Assembly: GCA_020086605.1 (NCBI GenBank)
Contig: JACBWW010000017.1
Location: forward strand, 14,437,559-14,501,558
DNA length: 64,000 bases
Reading direction: 5' to 3'
DNA from: Lanius collurio
Taxonomy: Eukaryota; Chordata; Aves; Passeriformes; Laniidae
The notes beneath the pieces are model-generated. The model worked only from the letters and a program-made list of their open reading frames with translations, searched no databases and had not been told where the DNA came from. Each line of letters opens with the position of its first letter. Within the stretch, counting starts at the first letter, position 1. This document shows, piece by piece, positions 38,515 to 50,742 of this stretch. The translations under genes and the position numbers were made by a program.

Positions 38515-40939
38515 CTAAAAACAAACAAACAAAAAAAATAAAAGCAGGCAAACAAACTCCCTTCTATGTTTTAGGAACCAGTTTACCAGTGATATAGGAA
38601 AGCTTGTTAGACAGACTTCCTTACTTATTTGACCCACATAATCAGTCTGAAGATTTCTTTGACATACTCATATCTTTAGAGAAAGTAGTCCTTCTTTCTA
38701 ACATCTGTACACATGTGGTAAAATACATCTGCCAACAACATACACAGCTAAAAAGGTCTGAGACATGACAGGCTCAGGCTCTAATGTGGTACAAATACAT
38801 AAAACATCCCTTTCTGTAAATTAGCTTTATCTGCATCTATAAATCATATATTAACTTGAAAGTCCTTTTAGGGTATTTCCCCAAGTTTATCTATACATTC
38901 TATGTATGCTGGCAAACATTCCATACAACTGCAGAATGTACAAATAAGTTCTACCTTGAAAACATGGTTCAAATACAATTTGAATTACTTTTTCATATTT
39001 CACAAGGGACAAAAATCAGGTCTGCAGGTATTAAGAGACAGTTCTGCACAGTATAAACTTCACTGATTTTAAAAAGTTAAATTTATTTACACAAAGTTCA
39101 GCTTGTCTTTATTTTTTTTTTTTGTATTAGCACATGTGCACATAACCAAAAAGACCTTCTCAACTGCATCTAATAGCAGCTTCTAAAGCATATGGATGTA
39201 ATACCTCATGTGGACCTAATTTCATGCAGCTTGCAAAACTTCAGCAGAGCCTTCCAGTTATGGTACTGGCAAAAGTAAAGGGCAACATGAGCCACTAGCA
39301 CTAGCTATGCATAGAGCATAACCCAAGTTATGCCAAACTGAAGTTTGTTTTAACACTGTGTAAAAGTGAAGCCTGCACTGTTAGTACCCCTTGTTAATTC
39401 CTTGGTTAGTTCTCAAAGGGAAACCACACATTCACCCTCAGCCAGGGTTTACTGAGAGCCTCTCTCTGGTATAAGAGATTATTTTCCAGTGCAACAAGAC
39501 TTGTAGCCTGGCTGGTTACAAAACTCAAGGCAATTGTTTATTGTGTTTGAAAAAAATTTGGAGCTCTTCTTCAATTTTCCAGGTACTGTTCCTCTACCAG
39601 CCTCTACAAATGAATTATAACACATCCCTAATGAAAACAGTTGATAAGCATATCCTAAAAACAGATCTGAAATTTAAAACTTCATAGACAGGTCACTAAT
39701 TACAGTTTGGAGAGGAAGAGCCATAAAATCAAAGATTTTTCAGCTCCATTCTGCTTTATCATTGTACATATCTGTACATCTGTACATATACACATATGAA
39801 CCACACACACACAGATTCACTGTTTCAGAAAGCACAGCTTTGGCCAGAGCCAAATTCACTTATATAAGGAAAAGCACAAGGACGAAATACCAACAGTATA
39901 TTCAACAATTAGGATGGACACACTACTTTCTGATTTATGCAGTCATTGTAGAAAGTAAGAATCATGCACACATACAAGAATCAGATTTAGACACATAGTC
40001 AGGAAATCTGGGTTATTTAAACTGTGCTAAATCCTGGTATGGAGATATGGACACTTATTTAGAATCATTCAGTTCCGCTCAATTCATTTCAGATATAAAT
40101 CAAGCTGCAGTCATAAAAGGCAATTTTAATTCTGAGTGAGTTTAATTAAGTTTAAACCAAATTATTTTAAAAGTTAATTGATGTAAAATTATTTATAATG
40201 TTATATAATTAATGTTCTCAGATTCAAATTACATATCTATTTCAAGACCAAGAATAACTAAGGTTTTTAACGGCTAATATTTCTTCACTCTGTATAAAAG
40301 CATCCAATTTCTGAGCATATTTTAAAGAAACTTTTAGGTATTTCTAAGTGTTCAGAAATATGTGGTTCCTTAAAAAATTTCATTAAAAGAGCACTATAAT
40401 CTGTAGCAACAAGCAGAGAGAACAGGTCAATTACGTTACTGTAGATTATGCCCTTCAGTCTGTTTCTTTGCTGCAGTTACTAGTCTACATTTCAATGTAT
40501 TCTGCCATCAAATGTTGGTGTAAACTTTGTTTCCATAAAGCTCTTGGTATTCAGTGGTCATTCTCTTACTTGAGGAAATGACAGACATGGAATTCTTTGG
40601 CTTACTAAGAATTAAAAATGTGTTTTCTGCATTGAACTGTAATTATCACAGACAATCAATGTGTACAGGTATTGAAAGGCTACTGACCCATAAAAGAGCT
40701 TTTTTATTCAAATCCCTTTCTCTCCAAGATAACTGCATGTTGTCTTTTTCACAGTAGCTTTAGAGTATGCCCATCTTTGATTCTCAGTTTATCAATCTAA
40801 ATATTTAGAATTTGGAAAACAATTGTAGTAGGGCTTAAATTTTATATCTATCAAATGCTGGCTTAATGTCACCTGAAAAACTTATTTTAAAAATTAAAAC
40901 TATTCACTAGTAATTACACGTAATTAAATTAATTAATTC

Positions 40940-42022
40940 CTGGAGAAACTGGCTGCTCATGGCTTGGATGGGTTAACACCTTGCTGGGTAGAAAGTGTTG
41001 GGATGGCTGGGCCCAGAGGATGTTAGTGAATGGAATTACATCCAGCTGGTGGCCAGTCACCAGGGCTGTTCCCCAGGGCTTGGTGTTGGGACCAGTTCTG
41101 TTTAATATCTTTATCAATGATCCAGGTGGGGGGATCGAGGGCACCCTCAGTCAGTTTGCAGACACACTGACTTGGGTGGGAGTGCTGATCTGCTGGAGGG
41201 CAGGAAGGCTCTGCACGGGGATCTGGACAGGCTGGATTGATGGGGAGAGGCCAGAGGTTCAACAAGGCCAAGTGCCTGTGCCTGGTCCTGCCCTTGGCTC
41301 ACAACAACCCCTGCAGTGCTACAGGCTGGGGACAGAGTGGATGGAAAGGTGCAAGTTGGAAAAGGACCTGGGGGTGCTGGTCAGCAGCAGCTGAACGTGA
41401 GCCAGCAAGGGCCCAGGTGGCCAAGAGGCCAATGGCATCCTGGCCTGGATCAGCAACAGTGTGGCCAGCAGGACCAGGGCACTGATCCTTCCCCTGTACT
41501 CGGCACTGGTGAGGCCACACCTCAAATCCTGGGTTCAGTTTTGGGCCCCTTCTACATGAAAGGGGGAGGTGAAGAAATTGAGGTGCTAGAGTGAGTTCAG
41601 AGCAGGGCAACAAAGCTGGTGAAGGCTCTGGAGCACAAGTTTGATGAGGAGCAGTTGAGAGGGTTCAGCCTGGAGGAAACTCAGGAGGACCTTACTGCTC
41701 TCTGCAACTGCCTGAAAGGAGGATGTACTGAGGTGGGGGTTGGTCTTTCCCTCCACATAACAAGCAATACGGCAAAAGGAAATGGTCTCAAATTGTGCTG
41801 GGGTGGTTTAGATTGGATATTAGGAAATATTTCTTCAACAAAAGGGTTGTCAAGCATTGGAACAATCTCCCCAGGGAAGTGCTAGAGCCACCAGTCCTGA
41901 AGGTATTTAAGACATGGTGCTTAGGGACCTGGCTTACTGGTGGGCTGGGCAGTGTTAGGTTAACAGTTGGACTTGTTGATATTAAAGGTCTTTTCCAAAC
42001 TAAATGATTCTATGTTTCTAAA
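40940..42022 (+). mobile_element. CR1 LINE, about 1.1 kb, with reverse-transcriptase remnant
   Basis: The open stretch 40981-41394 contains VPQGLVLGPVLFNIFINDPG and then SQFADTL, the CR1 reverse-transcriptase catalytic region; the usual FADD box is reduced to FADT, so the copy is dead. Downstream come 'gtgaggccacacctcaaatc', 'gggcaacaaagctggtgaag', 'ggtttagattggatattagg' and a 3' end at 'aaatgattctatg'. It is the best-preserved CR1 here, in intron 1, opposite to ARMC3. Confidence 0.95.
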
Positions 42023-44517
42023 TCTTAAAGACAAAATAATATTCTCATTTGAGTAATATCTTCTACTTAATGTCCTGCACATTTCTAGAATCATAGGAGT
42101 ATGCCTTTTCTACATATGTTTTTTGAGATTAAAGGGTTGATTGTTTTAAATCATGTTGAGCTAGCGGTAATAAAGTACTTTGACCTAACAGATGTAGCCA
42201 ATACATAGCCAAGCAATCTATGAAGTTATCATTTCATTCTACTTCCTGTCCTTCACCTGGAATTTATTGCCTCAGTGGTAGACAAACTAGCCTGCTTTAC
42301 TTTACTCTGACCCAGTTTTAGTGCAGTGGTGCAATCAGGTGTTGTCTCTCAAGCAGCAGGACAGTCATTATGTCTAACTAAATCCTCATTCCAAAACCAC
42401 AATCCCCAAAGCTCTCCCTCAGCTCTGGTTATTCTTAGTGCCTTAGCTCAGTAGGCACTTCCCTGCTTCACTCTGAACTTCATTAGGACCACCAGCTTTC
42501 CCACAGGACCAGAACCACTCCAGTGTGAGTATCCTAAGTTAAACCCATATCCGGAATCTATGAGTAGTGTCCATTAAACTAAGCTAAGCATCAGCACTAA
42601 AGTTAATCACTCTGCTTGATAACTGATGGAGACGTAGTCTACATAGTCAATATCTCTTAAGGCAGATTCATCCTAAAGGAGGTCTGAAATGGAATAGCAC
42701 CTTAAAAATAACTACTTTTTCCTTGGACCAAAAAGTCTGGAATTGTTAGCTCATGTATTTACATTTACATTGACATCTAAGTTTGTGAGCTCAGTTTATT
42801 ACCATTTCTCCACATGAATCCACATGCCAGGCTAGGTCTGGCAGACACTATCATAGCAGACTGAACATTAGCAGAACCAGACATACAACACAGCCACCTT
42901 GTCTTTTTTGAAATGGCTGCAGGAACAGGCACATCTCCAGCAAAATCTTTAAGACCAGAACATTGTGCCAGTAAGTGGAAAATGATTTTGAGGAAGGTCA
43001 CAAATGTGGATTTTTTGGTTCAATGTGGAACTCTCTAACTTCTTGACTATTTTATCAGGAACTGGCATCTCTGCCATGTCAAATAAAATTCAGAAAATTT
43101 ATTTAGTTTTTGAAATAGTTGTAACAGATGCCTGCTTAGAGGAGCAGATTCCAAGTATAGATCATAAGATAATGATGGCCCTGATCACTGTACTTATTGT
43201 CATGCTTTAATGTGAATAGCTGCTTTTCTCAGTGCGAATAGTTTCTTAGATTGCAAATCTGAGATACCCACTTAAATCTAGTCAATGCACTTTTTTTAAA
43301 AAAAAAAAAGCGAGATGATGGCTAGCAAGTGAGCTTTAACAAAAAAAAAATAATCTATAAATCATACTTTGAAATATGAGGCAAGTCTTCTGATTGTTTT
43401 TCTGTTTGAAATACTTAAGTCTTATAAATACTTCCTTTACACTATTAGGGTCCCGTTGAATATTCTTTAGGAACATAATATTTCCTGGTTTTAAAACAGA
43501 CAATGCATTTAGAAAACACTACCTGTTCCATTTGCATCTTCCGTTTTCTAAAACTTTAAATAACAGATGCAATAACCTAGGAGCCTGCACATACTGCAAG
43601 AGCTGAGATGAAGAACAGGAATAAGTCAAAGGCACAGCCAGCTGTGGAACTTACCTCTTAGTCAAGGAATCAAAGGTCTCTTCTGAGAGTAATTACCCCT
43701 GTCGAAAACCAGTGCAAAGAAAAGGATTTAGAAATAGCTTCTAACCAGTTTTTTATCACATGATCCACTTTTCAAATTAACAGTGCAATGTTTTAAGGCA
43801 GTCTGAATCCCTGTTACTACAACCTAGCCACGATTTTCAGGTTCTCACTGAAAATAATGCCCAAGTGAGATTCTTTTTGCCTAACAGGCGATAAGATCAT
43901 GTCAATTTAACTGTGTAAGTTTAAATGAAGTCTGGCTGCTTATTTTTGTCTCACAGAAACTATTTTTTTCTGGCGATAACAGTGAAAATTGTCTATAAAT
44001 TGGTCATTATCATTGATTATTTCAATGGACTTTGTATGGACATTCTAGTACTGCTGCCTTCCAGTGCAATCAAAATATCATCAGCAGACAATCTCAGTCC
44101 TTTCTTGATCCATAAACCAGTATGTCCTCTGTATGCCAGCTTAAATATCCTCCTCATTGTTCTCAGATAACTTCGTCTTAATTAAGAGGACAATGTGGAA
44201 TAGTCTTGAAACTCTTTTCTTTCTCCCGAATTCTTCTTTCATCTTTTTTTCTACCCGACTCCTTAAATATGGATCAACAGGCCCCCCTTTCCCTGTGTTG
44301 TAGTGACAGGGCAAGCATCAGCAAACTATTAAAAAACTTGGCTTCATATAATAAGAGAGTTAAAAAGAGATAGCAGGTCCAATTTAATATTCAGTTCCTG
44401 CAGATATGGATATATGTGCCACATGAAAATAATACATTATATGAGAGATCAATTAAATCAAGGCCTTTGAATTTGCCCACTGTTTTATCGGTTTCCATGT
44501 GTCTATTTGTCAAAAGA

Positions 44518-44757
44518 ATGATGAGGAAGTTCCACCTGAATATGAGGAAGAGCTTCTTTATTCTGCAGGTGACCAAGCACTGGAACAGATTGCCCAGAGA
44601 GGTTGTGGAGTCTCCCTCAATGGAGAGATTCAAGAACCATCTGGATGCAATCCTGTGCCATGTGCTCTAGGATGGCCCTGCTTGAGCAGGGAGGTTGGAC
44701 CAGACCCACTGTGGCCCCTTCCAACCTGATCCACTCTGTGATTCAGTGCTTCTGTGA
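44518..44757 (+). mobile_element. CR1 3'-end fragment
   Basis: It reads 'gatgaggaagttccacctga', 'ctggaacagattgcccagag', 'cctgcttgagcagggaggtt' and 'ccccttccaacctgatccac', ending in the octamer-like 'tctgtgattcagtgcttctg'. It closely resembles the copy at 32343-32560, suggesting the same CR1 subfamily. Confidence 0.93.
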
Positions 44758-45499
44758 ATAAGAAGAGTCTTCCACATGGCTGAACAGTATCCAGCCTCCA
44801 GAATGACAACACACAAATGTTTCTGATAAATGCATGAAACTAATCCCAAAAGTCAGATTTCCTCCATCTGTTACGGGGTTTCTATTTCCCTAAAGTACCA
44901 AAGTTTAGATCTCCTAAAGTTTTTATGTCCTTCCTAACAATAGTAGCTATTTTTACTGTCCACATAAACGCCTAATCCTTTTACTCTTCATTCTTAGTCA
45001 GACATGCTACAGCACAGGTCCAATTGTCAAGTGTACTGTATAAGGAACTATTCCTTAGATTGAAAAATATGTAAATAGTTTAAATGTGTTATTCAATTCA
45101 ACACAATAACCCTTCGTTCTTGTATTACAACTTTAGTTAACAGATGCCTTAACTTGATCTTTTTTACCTTCCCTTGTAACTCACTGCACATTCTGATTTA
45201 CCTCCTTTCTAAGCTGTCTTAATTATTTTTTTCCATATAGCTTTTCCAGACCTGTATGTTTCCTGTCTCAGGGTCCCTCTGTGTCTGCTAAATCTTTCTC
45301 AAATATGACATACCTAACCAGAAATAGCATCATCAATTCTAGAACACTACTGACTTATCCAAGTGACATTCTAACTTTCAGGGTATTTATTTTTACCCAG
45401 TTTCCTCAGTGAAGATTTTCATTAAGTTATCCACATATGGTAAACAGTTCATTTTCTCAATCACAATTAATTTAGATTTACTACTGAAGAGTATACTGA

Positions 45500-45765
45500 T
45501 CCAAGTATCCCTGACACTATAAATTACATTGCTTTCATCAACAATGAATTTTATGTATCATGGTGTTACCAGTTCACCCAACTGCAGAAGAGCTCTCAGA
45601 AGTTTCTACAAGTCTTCTTTAGTTGTAACAAAATTATTTTATCTCACCAGAAAATTTTTATTTCTCTATGTTATAGCTCATTTCCAAATTATAATGAACA
45701 TATTAAATAACATCAGACCTAGGGTCCATCCTTGGAGAATCCAAGCTGTGACAAGCTGAATTGAG
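45500..45765 (-). mobile_element. Ancient CR1/L3-like fragment
   Basis: The blocks 'aatgaacatattaaataaca', 'tcagacctagggtccatcct' and 'tggagaatccaagctg' resemble the reverse strand of L3-type ORF2. It is very diverged and the limits are estimates. Confidence 0.5.
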
Positions 45766-46427
45766 GAGATATTTAGAAATTATGTGTGTGATTTCAAATG
45801 TTTGAGATGCATAGAGAAAACACTCATCCCATGAGAAAGAAAAATTGACTTAATCTAAACCAAATGAGATACAGTAGTTACACAACCATTATCTGAGCTA
45901 TAATAGCAGGACACTTCCATTCAGAAGGCAAAGATGGTCTGACTTAGTAAGAAGTACTAGTAAAAAATTAAAGACACTCCTAAGATTTTAGCCAGCTGTA
46001 CAAATCTACATGTGAATCTTAAAGTGAATGCCTTCCCCTGGCCGTTTCACAGGGACATAGGGAGAAAGGGACATTCTGAATGAGTGGACTTGTCCCCCTC
46101 CCTAAACAACAGCAGTATCATGCTAATCCCACTTATAACACTATCTTAAAAACCTTAGATTTTTTTCCCCACCTCTCTCATTAAAAAGTTGCTCCACAAG
46201 CCAATTGCTAAGAGCATCAGGGACCTTTTTTTAATTTTTAATTTTCAGTCTACTGTTTACTATATAAGTGCCATGTCTGAACCACTGTCAATGACTTTCT
46301 TTGCTGTCATGTATGAAAATACTATTTATAACAACTATTTATACTGTACCATATATATTTACTATATTCTATACAGTATGTTATATATATTCCACATATA
46401 TTTACACATATAGAATCAGAATACATT

Positions 46428-46858
46428 TAGAATCATAGAATGGCTTAGTTGGAAGAGCCTTTAAAGATTATCTTGTTCCAACCCTGCTGCCATGGGCAAG
46501 GACACCTTTGACTAGACCAGGACGCTCAAAGCCCCATCCAACCTGGCCTTGAACAGTTCTAATGATGGATCCACAACTTTTCTGGCAACTTGTTCAAATG
46601 TCTCACCGTTCTCTGCATAACTATCTAACATAAATTTACCCTCTTAAAGCCATCCCCTCATGTCCTATCCCTACATGTCATTGTAAAAAGTTCCTCTCCA
46701 GCTCTCTTGTGAGCCTGTTTTAGGTACTGGAAATTGCTTGAAGGTCTCCACTAAACCTTCTCTTCTCCAAGCTGAAAACCACCAACTCTCTCAACCTGTC
46801 TGCATAGGAGAGGTGCTCCAGCCCTCCAATCATGCCCTTCCTCTAGCTGAAGAGAGCA
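46428..46858 (-). mobile_element. CR1 LINE 3' region
   Basis: It starts 'agaatcatagaatggcttag' and contains 'ttggaagagcctttaaagat', 'gccccatccaacctggcctt' and 'cttctcttctccaagctga', all CR1 3' landmarks in reverse. Confidence 0.93.
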
Positions 46859-46933
46859 AACACATCCCACTAAGTTTTTATTTTGTTAAAGAATTCTAAT
46901 TTCCCCCCCAAAAGTGATTCCTTATTTCCCACA

Positions 46934-47712
46934 TAGACTCATAGAATATGCTGAGTTGGAAGGGACCCACCAGGATCATCGAGTCCAACTCCTGGCCCTG
47001 CACAGAACCATCCCCAAGAGTCACACCATGTGCCAAACAGTGTTGTCCAAATGCTTTGTGAACTCTGTCAGATTTGGTGCTGTGACCACTTCCCTGGGGA
47101 GCTGTTCCAGTGCCCACCCATCCTCTGGATGAAGTAACTTTTCCTAATACCCAATCTAAATCTCTCTTGAACCACTTGAGACCATTCCCCTAGATCCTGT
47201 CACTGGTCACCACAGAAAAGAGATCAGTGCCTGACCCTCCACTTCCTCCTGTGAGGAAGCTGTAGACTCCAATTAAGTCTCCTCCTGGTCTCGTCCAGGC
47301 TGAACAAGACGAGTGACCCCAGCTGCTCCTCACACAGCTTCCCCTCCAGACCCTTCACCATCTTTGTAGCCCTCCTTTGGACACTCTCTAATAGTTCAAT
47401 AGTTCAATATCTTTTCTATATTGTGGCACCCAAAGCTGCCCCCATCACTCGAGGAGATGCTGCCCCAGAGCAGAACAGGACAATCCCCTCCCTTGCCTGG
47501 CTGGTGATGCTGTGCCTGGACACACTTGGCCCTCCTGGCTGCCAGGGCACTGCTGGCTCCTGTTCAGCCTGCCACGGACCAGGACCCCCAGGTCCCTTTC
47601 CTGGTCTGTGCATACATCCAGGGTTGTCCCATCCCTGACACTTCCTAAATTTCACATCTGGTGATTGCCCAAACCCCTAATTAATCCCAATCTTTCTGCA
47701 GGGCCTCTTTTA
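46934..47712 (-). mobile_element. CR1 LINE 3' region and part of ORF2
   Basis: It starts 'gactcatagaatatgctgag' with 'ttggaagggacccaccagga' and 'tcgagtccaactcctggccc', then 'ccctcctttggacactctct', and ends near 'ctttctgcagggcctctttt'. It belongs to a different CR1 subfamily (specified by 'tcctggccctgcacagaa') from its neighbour at 46428. The two copies lie end to end in the same orientation. Confidence 0.93.
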
Positions 47713-47989
47713 ATTTAAGTAATTACAGAAATATGTATCTAAATTCAACCAGAATGTTTAAAGACTTATCTACTTAAAAAGACATTCAAAAAAGGCGCCC
47801 TGCAAACTTCCTGAAGACACATGCTGTTGACTGAAGTGTTCAGATTGCTTTAGAAAGAAAAATCATGTCCTAGCAGCTTCTTATTCATTGAATAACTTTT
47901 TAATAAAAAAATTAAAACATTATAATGATTATATCTTACAGTAAAATCGTATGGATTAGTCAGGCTTTTAACAAATAAAAATCCTAAAT

Positions 47990-48100
47990 GGAACACAAAA
48001 AGAATGTTTATCCTCCTCGATATTTTAATTCATAATATTATATATACGTAAAATTTTAATACATATAATGTTAAAATATATTTTATATATGTAATAGTCT
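47990..48100. repeat. AT-rich low-complexity stretch
   Basis: TATA- and TAAA-rich sequence with 'tatatacgta' and 'ttttatatatgtaat' runs. A similar stretch lies at 46340-46415. Confidence 0.7.
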
Positions 48101-48443
48101 CTTTCTATTGTAAGGATGCAAAACTGCAACCTTAATCAAAAGATTTCTCACACTGCACATACTGAAACCCTATGTTCTTTCCTGTCTTGGTAAAAAAGTT
48201 TACCACTGAAAATATGTAGTTTATACATGTACAAGCAAAAGAGCAAGAAGAGACATGGCCATATGTCACCATCTGGCTACCGAAAGTATAGTTGAAGAGT
48301 ATGAACTATTTTTCAGAAAATGAAGTTATTTTAAACAGGGTAAGTTCTGAAAAATGGCTGTGATGGGACATAATGAAGGCAACAAAAGAGTTTCTGCTTT
48401 AAAGGGGGCTTAAAAAAAAAGACAGCAACCACAAAACACATAA

Positions 48444-48461
48444 ACACACACACACACACAC
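48444..48461. repeat. (AC)9 microsatellite
   Basis: A short perfect AC run in intron 1. Confidence 0.95.
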
Positions 48462-48888
48462 GAATTTTGAGTAAAGAACACCACAACTTAAGTAGAACCC
48501 CAGGAAATGAGATAAACTCTAAGTTTAGCCCTTACTTTTCCAAGGCCCAGTAAGAATTCAGGGATATGGAAACTGCTTCTATTAATAATTTTCTCTTCAA
48601 AGAAATGTATTGACTGTTTCCTTTTCTGATTTTTTGCATTAGAAAGATCATCCTCAAAAGTGTTTTTTAAGTCAACCTTTTGAAAACATGGAAGAGCTCT
48701 GTGAACACAGACTTCCAGATGAAGCCTCTCCTGTCTTGCATAAAATTGTACTCATACTTCTTTGTCGACAAGGAAAATGTCTCAGATGTGTTATTATCAC
48801 GTTCATGATTTTTATGGTTGTATCTGCAAGGGTAGCCCTATTGTTTAATTTTAACTGCTCATTTACCAGGCTTTATTATGCTAACAGT

Positions 48889-48912
48889 AAAAAAAAAAAA
48901 AAAAAAAAAAAA
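48889..48912. repeat. Poly(A) run, 24 nt
   Basis: Homopolymer A in intron 1. No AATAAA lies in the preceding 30 bases and no recognisable gene precedes it. Confidence 0.95.
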
Positions 48913-49919
48913 GACCTTTGTTGCAGTTTAAGACAAATATGCAGCTAGCAGGTTTGCAAACATAAGTGCAGCAATGGATATATAGGCCCATGTTGGCATC
49001 CATTGTGTTAGAGGAATATTAGATAATCAGAAAATGTCAACAGGACAAAAATCACAAAAATTAAAGGAAATTAAAAAAGAAAATGTTGCTTCCATCAATA
49101 AATGTGAAAGTGATCTTGCCTACTGTCAATGAACAATAGAAAGCAGATGCCTTTACCTTGCATAACTACCAGACTATCTCATATAGAGGACATTTGAGAC
49201 AGAGATTTTAAAAGAGTTCTGTACAAGAGACAGTGCTCCTCTATCAGCTGACCCATATTTTGCTTTGAAATTCTCATCTACAGAAGTCCCAAAACCTTTG
49301 AAATATTAATAAAGGACATGAGGTTTTCCCCCTAACAGCCTAATCACCTGTGACTGTTCAGAGAAAACTTCTCTATCCATTTGGGTTTTTATATTCTCAT
49401 CTCTGATCCACAGAATTTTAGATTTCATACCTTTCATGTTACTGTCACACAAGAATCCCACGTCTCACCTGAAGCGAACTGGTTTTCTTCTTTTTCCATA
49501 TTATCTGCCTAGATTTTAAAATAAAATTCTTTTTCCTCTACCATGTAAGTTTCCTTATGGCAGGTCCACTGCAGTTTCTTGCTTCTCAGTTCCCATCTAA
49601 AAATACCAGTACAGTTATCCTCTACTGAATGTATCCATCCATATCTAATCCTACCCTTGCTGACATCAGTTCCTAAATTCCCAGCTTCTAGCATGAAATA
49701 GTGTCAGGAGCCCTTCAATGCCGGATATTCTCTGTCTGGGTTTAAATTTTATTTATGTTCCCACTGATACACTTCAGCTGTTAATAAACACAATTTTAAT
49801 ACAAATCTTGCAATTGTCACTACTTTTCTTAAAGGGGTAGGTGCCCTTATCATGCAGACAGCAAGTTTTTAGTGGGCTTTTTAATTGTTGTTGGAGGAAA
49901 CACCACTGTGTATGTCTTT

Positions 49920-50240
49920 AAAAATTAGAGAATCTGAGAAGGAATGGGTGGAAGGTGATCTTGAAGATATCTAGTTCCAACCCACCGGCTGTGGGCAGGG
50001 GACACTTTCAACTAGACCAGGTTGCTCAGAGCCCCATCCAACCGGGCCTTGAACACCTCCAGAGATGAGATACCCACAGCTTCCCTGAGAAACCTATTCC
50101 AGTGCTTCACCACCCCCACAGTAAAGATTTTTTTCCCCATATCTAGTCTAAACCTACTCTCTCTCATTTGAACCCATTACCCCTTCTCCTGTCACTACAT
50201 GTCCTTGTAAATAGTCTTGCTCCATCCTTTCTGGTACCTG
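49920..50240 (-). mobile_element. CR1 3'-end fragment next to the promoter
   Basis: It contains 'ctagttccaacccaccggct', 'gctcagagccccatccaacc', 'gggccttgaacacctccaga' and 'cctattccagtgcttcacca'. It ends about 60 bp before the candidate exon-1 donor, so it lies in the first bases of intron 1 and is co-oriented with ARMC3. Confidence 0.9.
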
Positions 50241-50310
50241 GAAAGAAACTACTAATAAAAAAAAGAATTTAAAAAAAAAATCTTTTTAAACTTTAACTTA
50301 CTACTTTGTA

Positions 50311-50346
50311 GGTCTACAGACACGTGGCAGACAGGTCTACAGACAC
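50311..50346. repeat. Paired 13-bp direct repeat next to the candidate exon-1 donor
   Basis: GGTCTACAGACAC occurs at 50311-50323 and again, identical, at 50334-50346, a 23-bp period. On the minus strand both copies would lie in the last 50 bases of the candidate first exon. Confidence 0.85.
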
Positions 50347-50617
50347 TCAGTTCACTGACAAGCGCTAAGGAGCCAGACCCACCGGGAGCCGGGGCACGGC
50401 CCGAGCGCTTGGACCGCTAACGCACCGCCCGCCCGACGCCGCTCCGGCACCGCCGCGACCCGGGGGCTGCCCCCGCTGGTTTGCGCTCGCTGTCCCTGGG
50501 CCAGCTGCCCTCCGCGCCGCTCCCCGCCCCGGTTCCGCAGCCGGCGGAGCGCAGCCCCCGCGCCCCCCGCGCCGCCCGGGGGCGATCGCGCAGCGCCGCC
50601 CGCGCCGCCTTCTCGCC

Positions 50618-50630
50618 GTTGCCGGGAGAC
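50618..50630. promoter_or_regulatory. Second, weaker X-box-like motif
   Basis: GTTGCCGGGAGAC has a perfect left half (GTTGCC) and a degraded right half (GGAGAC against RGYAAC). It sits in the core of the CpG island, about 100 bp from the better palindrome. It could be chance in GC-rich DNA. Confidence 0.25.
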
Positions 50631-50640
50631 GGCGGCGGCC

Positions 50641-50691
50641 GCGCCTGAGGGAGGCCGGGCCTGAGGGAGCCGGGCCTGAGGGAGCCGGGCC
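50641..50691. repeat. 15-bp tandem repeat in the CpG island
   Basis: The unit CGGGCCTGAGGGAGC occurs as one diverged copy (50641-50655), two perfect copies (50656-50670 and 50671-50685) and a partial copy. The high identity suggests recent slippage, so the copy number may vary between individuals. Confidence 0.9.
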
Positions 50692-50726
50692 CGCCGCCCC
50701 CGCGCCTCCTTCCCTCCCCTCTTCCA

Positions 50727-50742
50727 GTTGTCCCAGGGCAAC
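50727..50742. promoter_or_regulatory. X-box-like palindrome (candidate RFX site)
   Basis: GTTGTCCCAGGGCAAC consists of a near-consensus left half (GTTGTC, consensus GTNRCC) and a perfect right half (GGCAAC, consensus RGYAAC). They are separated by 4 bp, one more than the usual 0-3. RFX factors bind X-boxes in ciliary gene promoters, which fits ARMC3. Binding is inferred. Confidence 0.45.

Larger units (their letters stand above)
38515..50301 (-). other. ARMC3 intron 1 (if the first exon is at the CpG island)
   Basis: 11.8 kb with CR1 copies at 40940, 44518, 45500, 46428, 46934 and 49920, and simple repeats at 48444, 47990 and 48889. The stretches 38515-40940 and 42022-44518 have no feature I recognise. 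Confidence 0.5.

Noticed and set aside
41299..41613. Overlapping open frames on both strands around 41.0-41.6 kb
   Set aside because: They are by-products of the GC-rich CR1 copy at 40940-42022. Only the plus-strand frame has reverse-transcriptase similarity, and it is broken.
48520..48912. Possible processed retrocopy ending in a 24-A run
   Set aside because: There is no polyadenylation signal, no recognisable parent gene and no target duplication visible. Processed pseudogenes are rare in birds, and the short open frame is not convincing.
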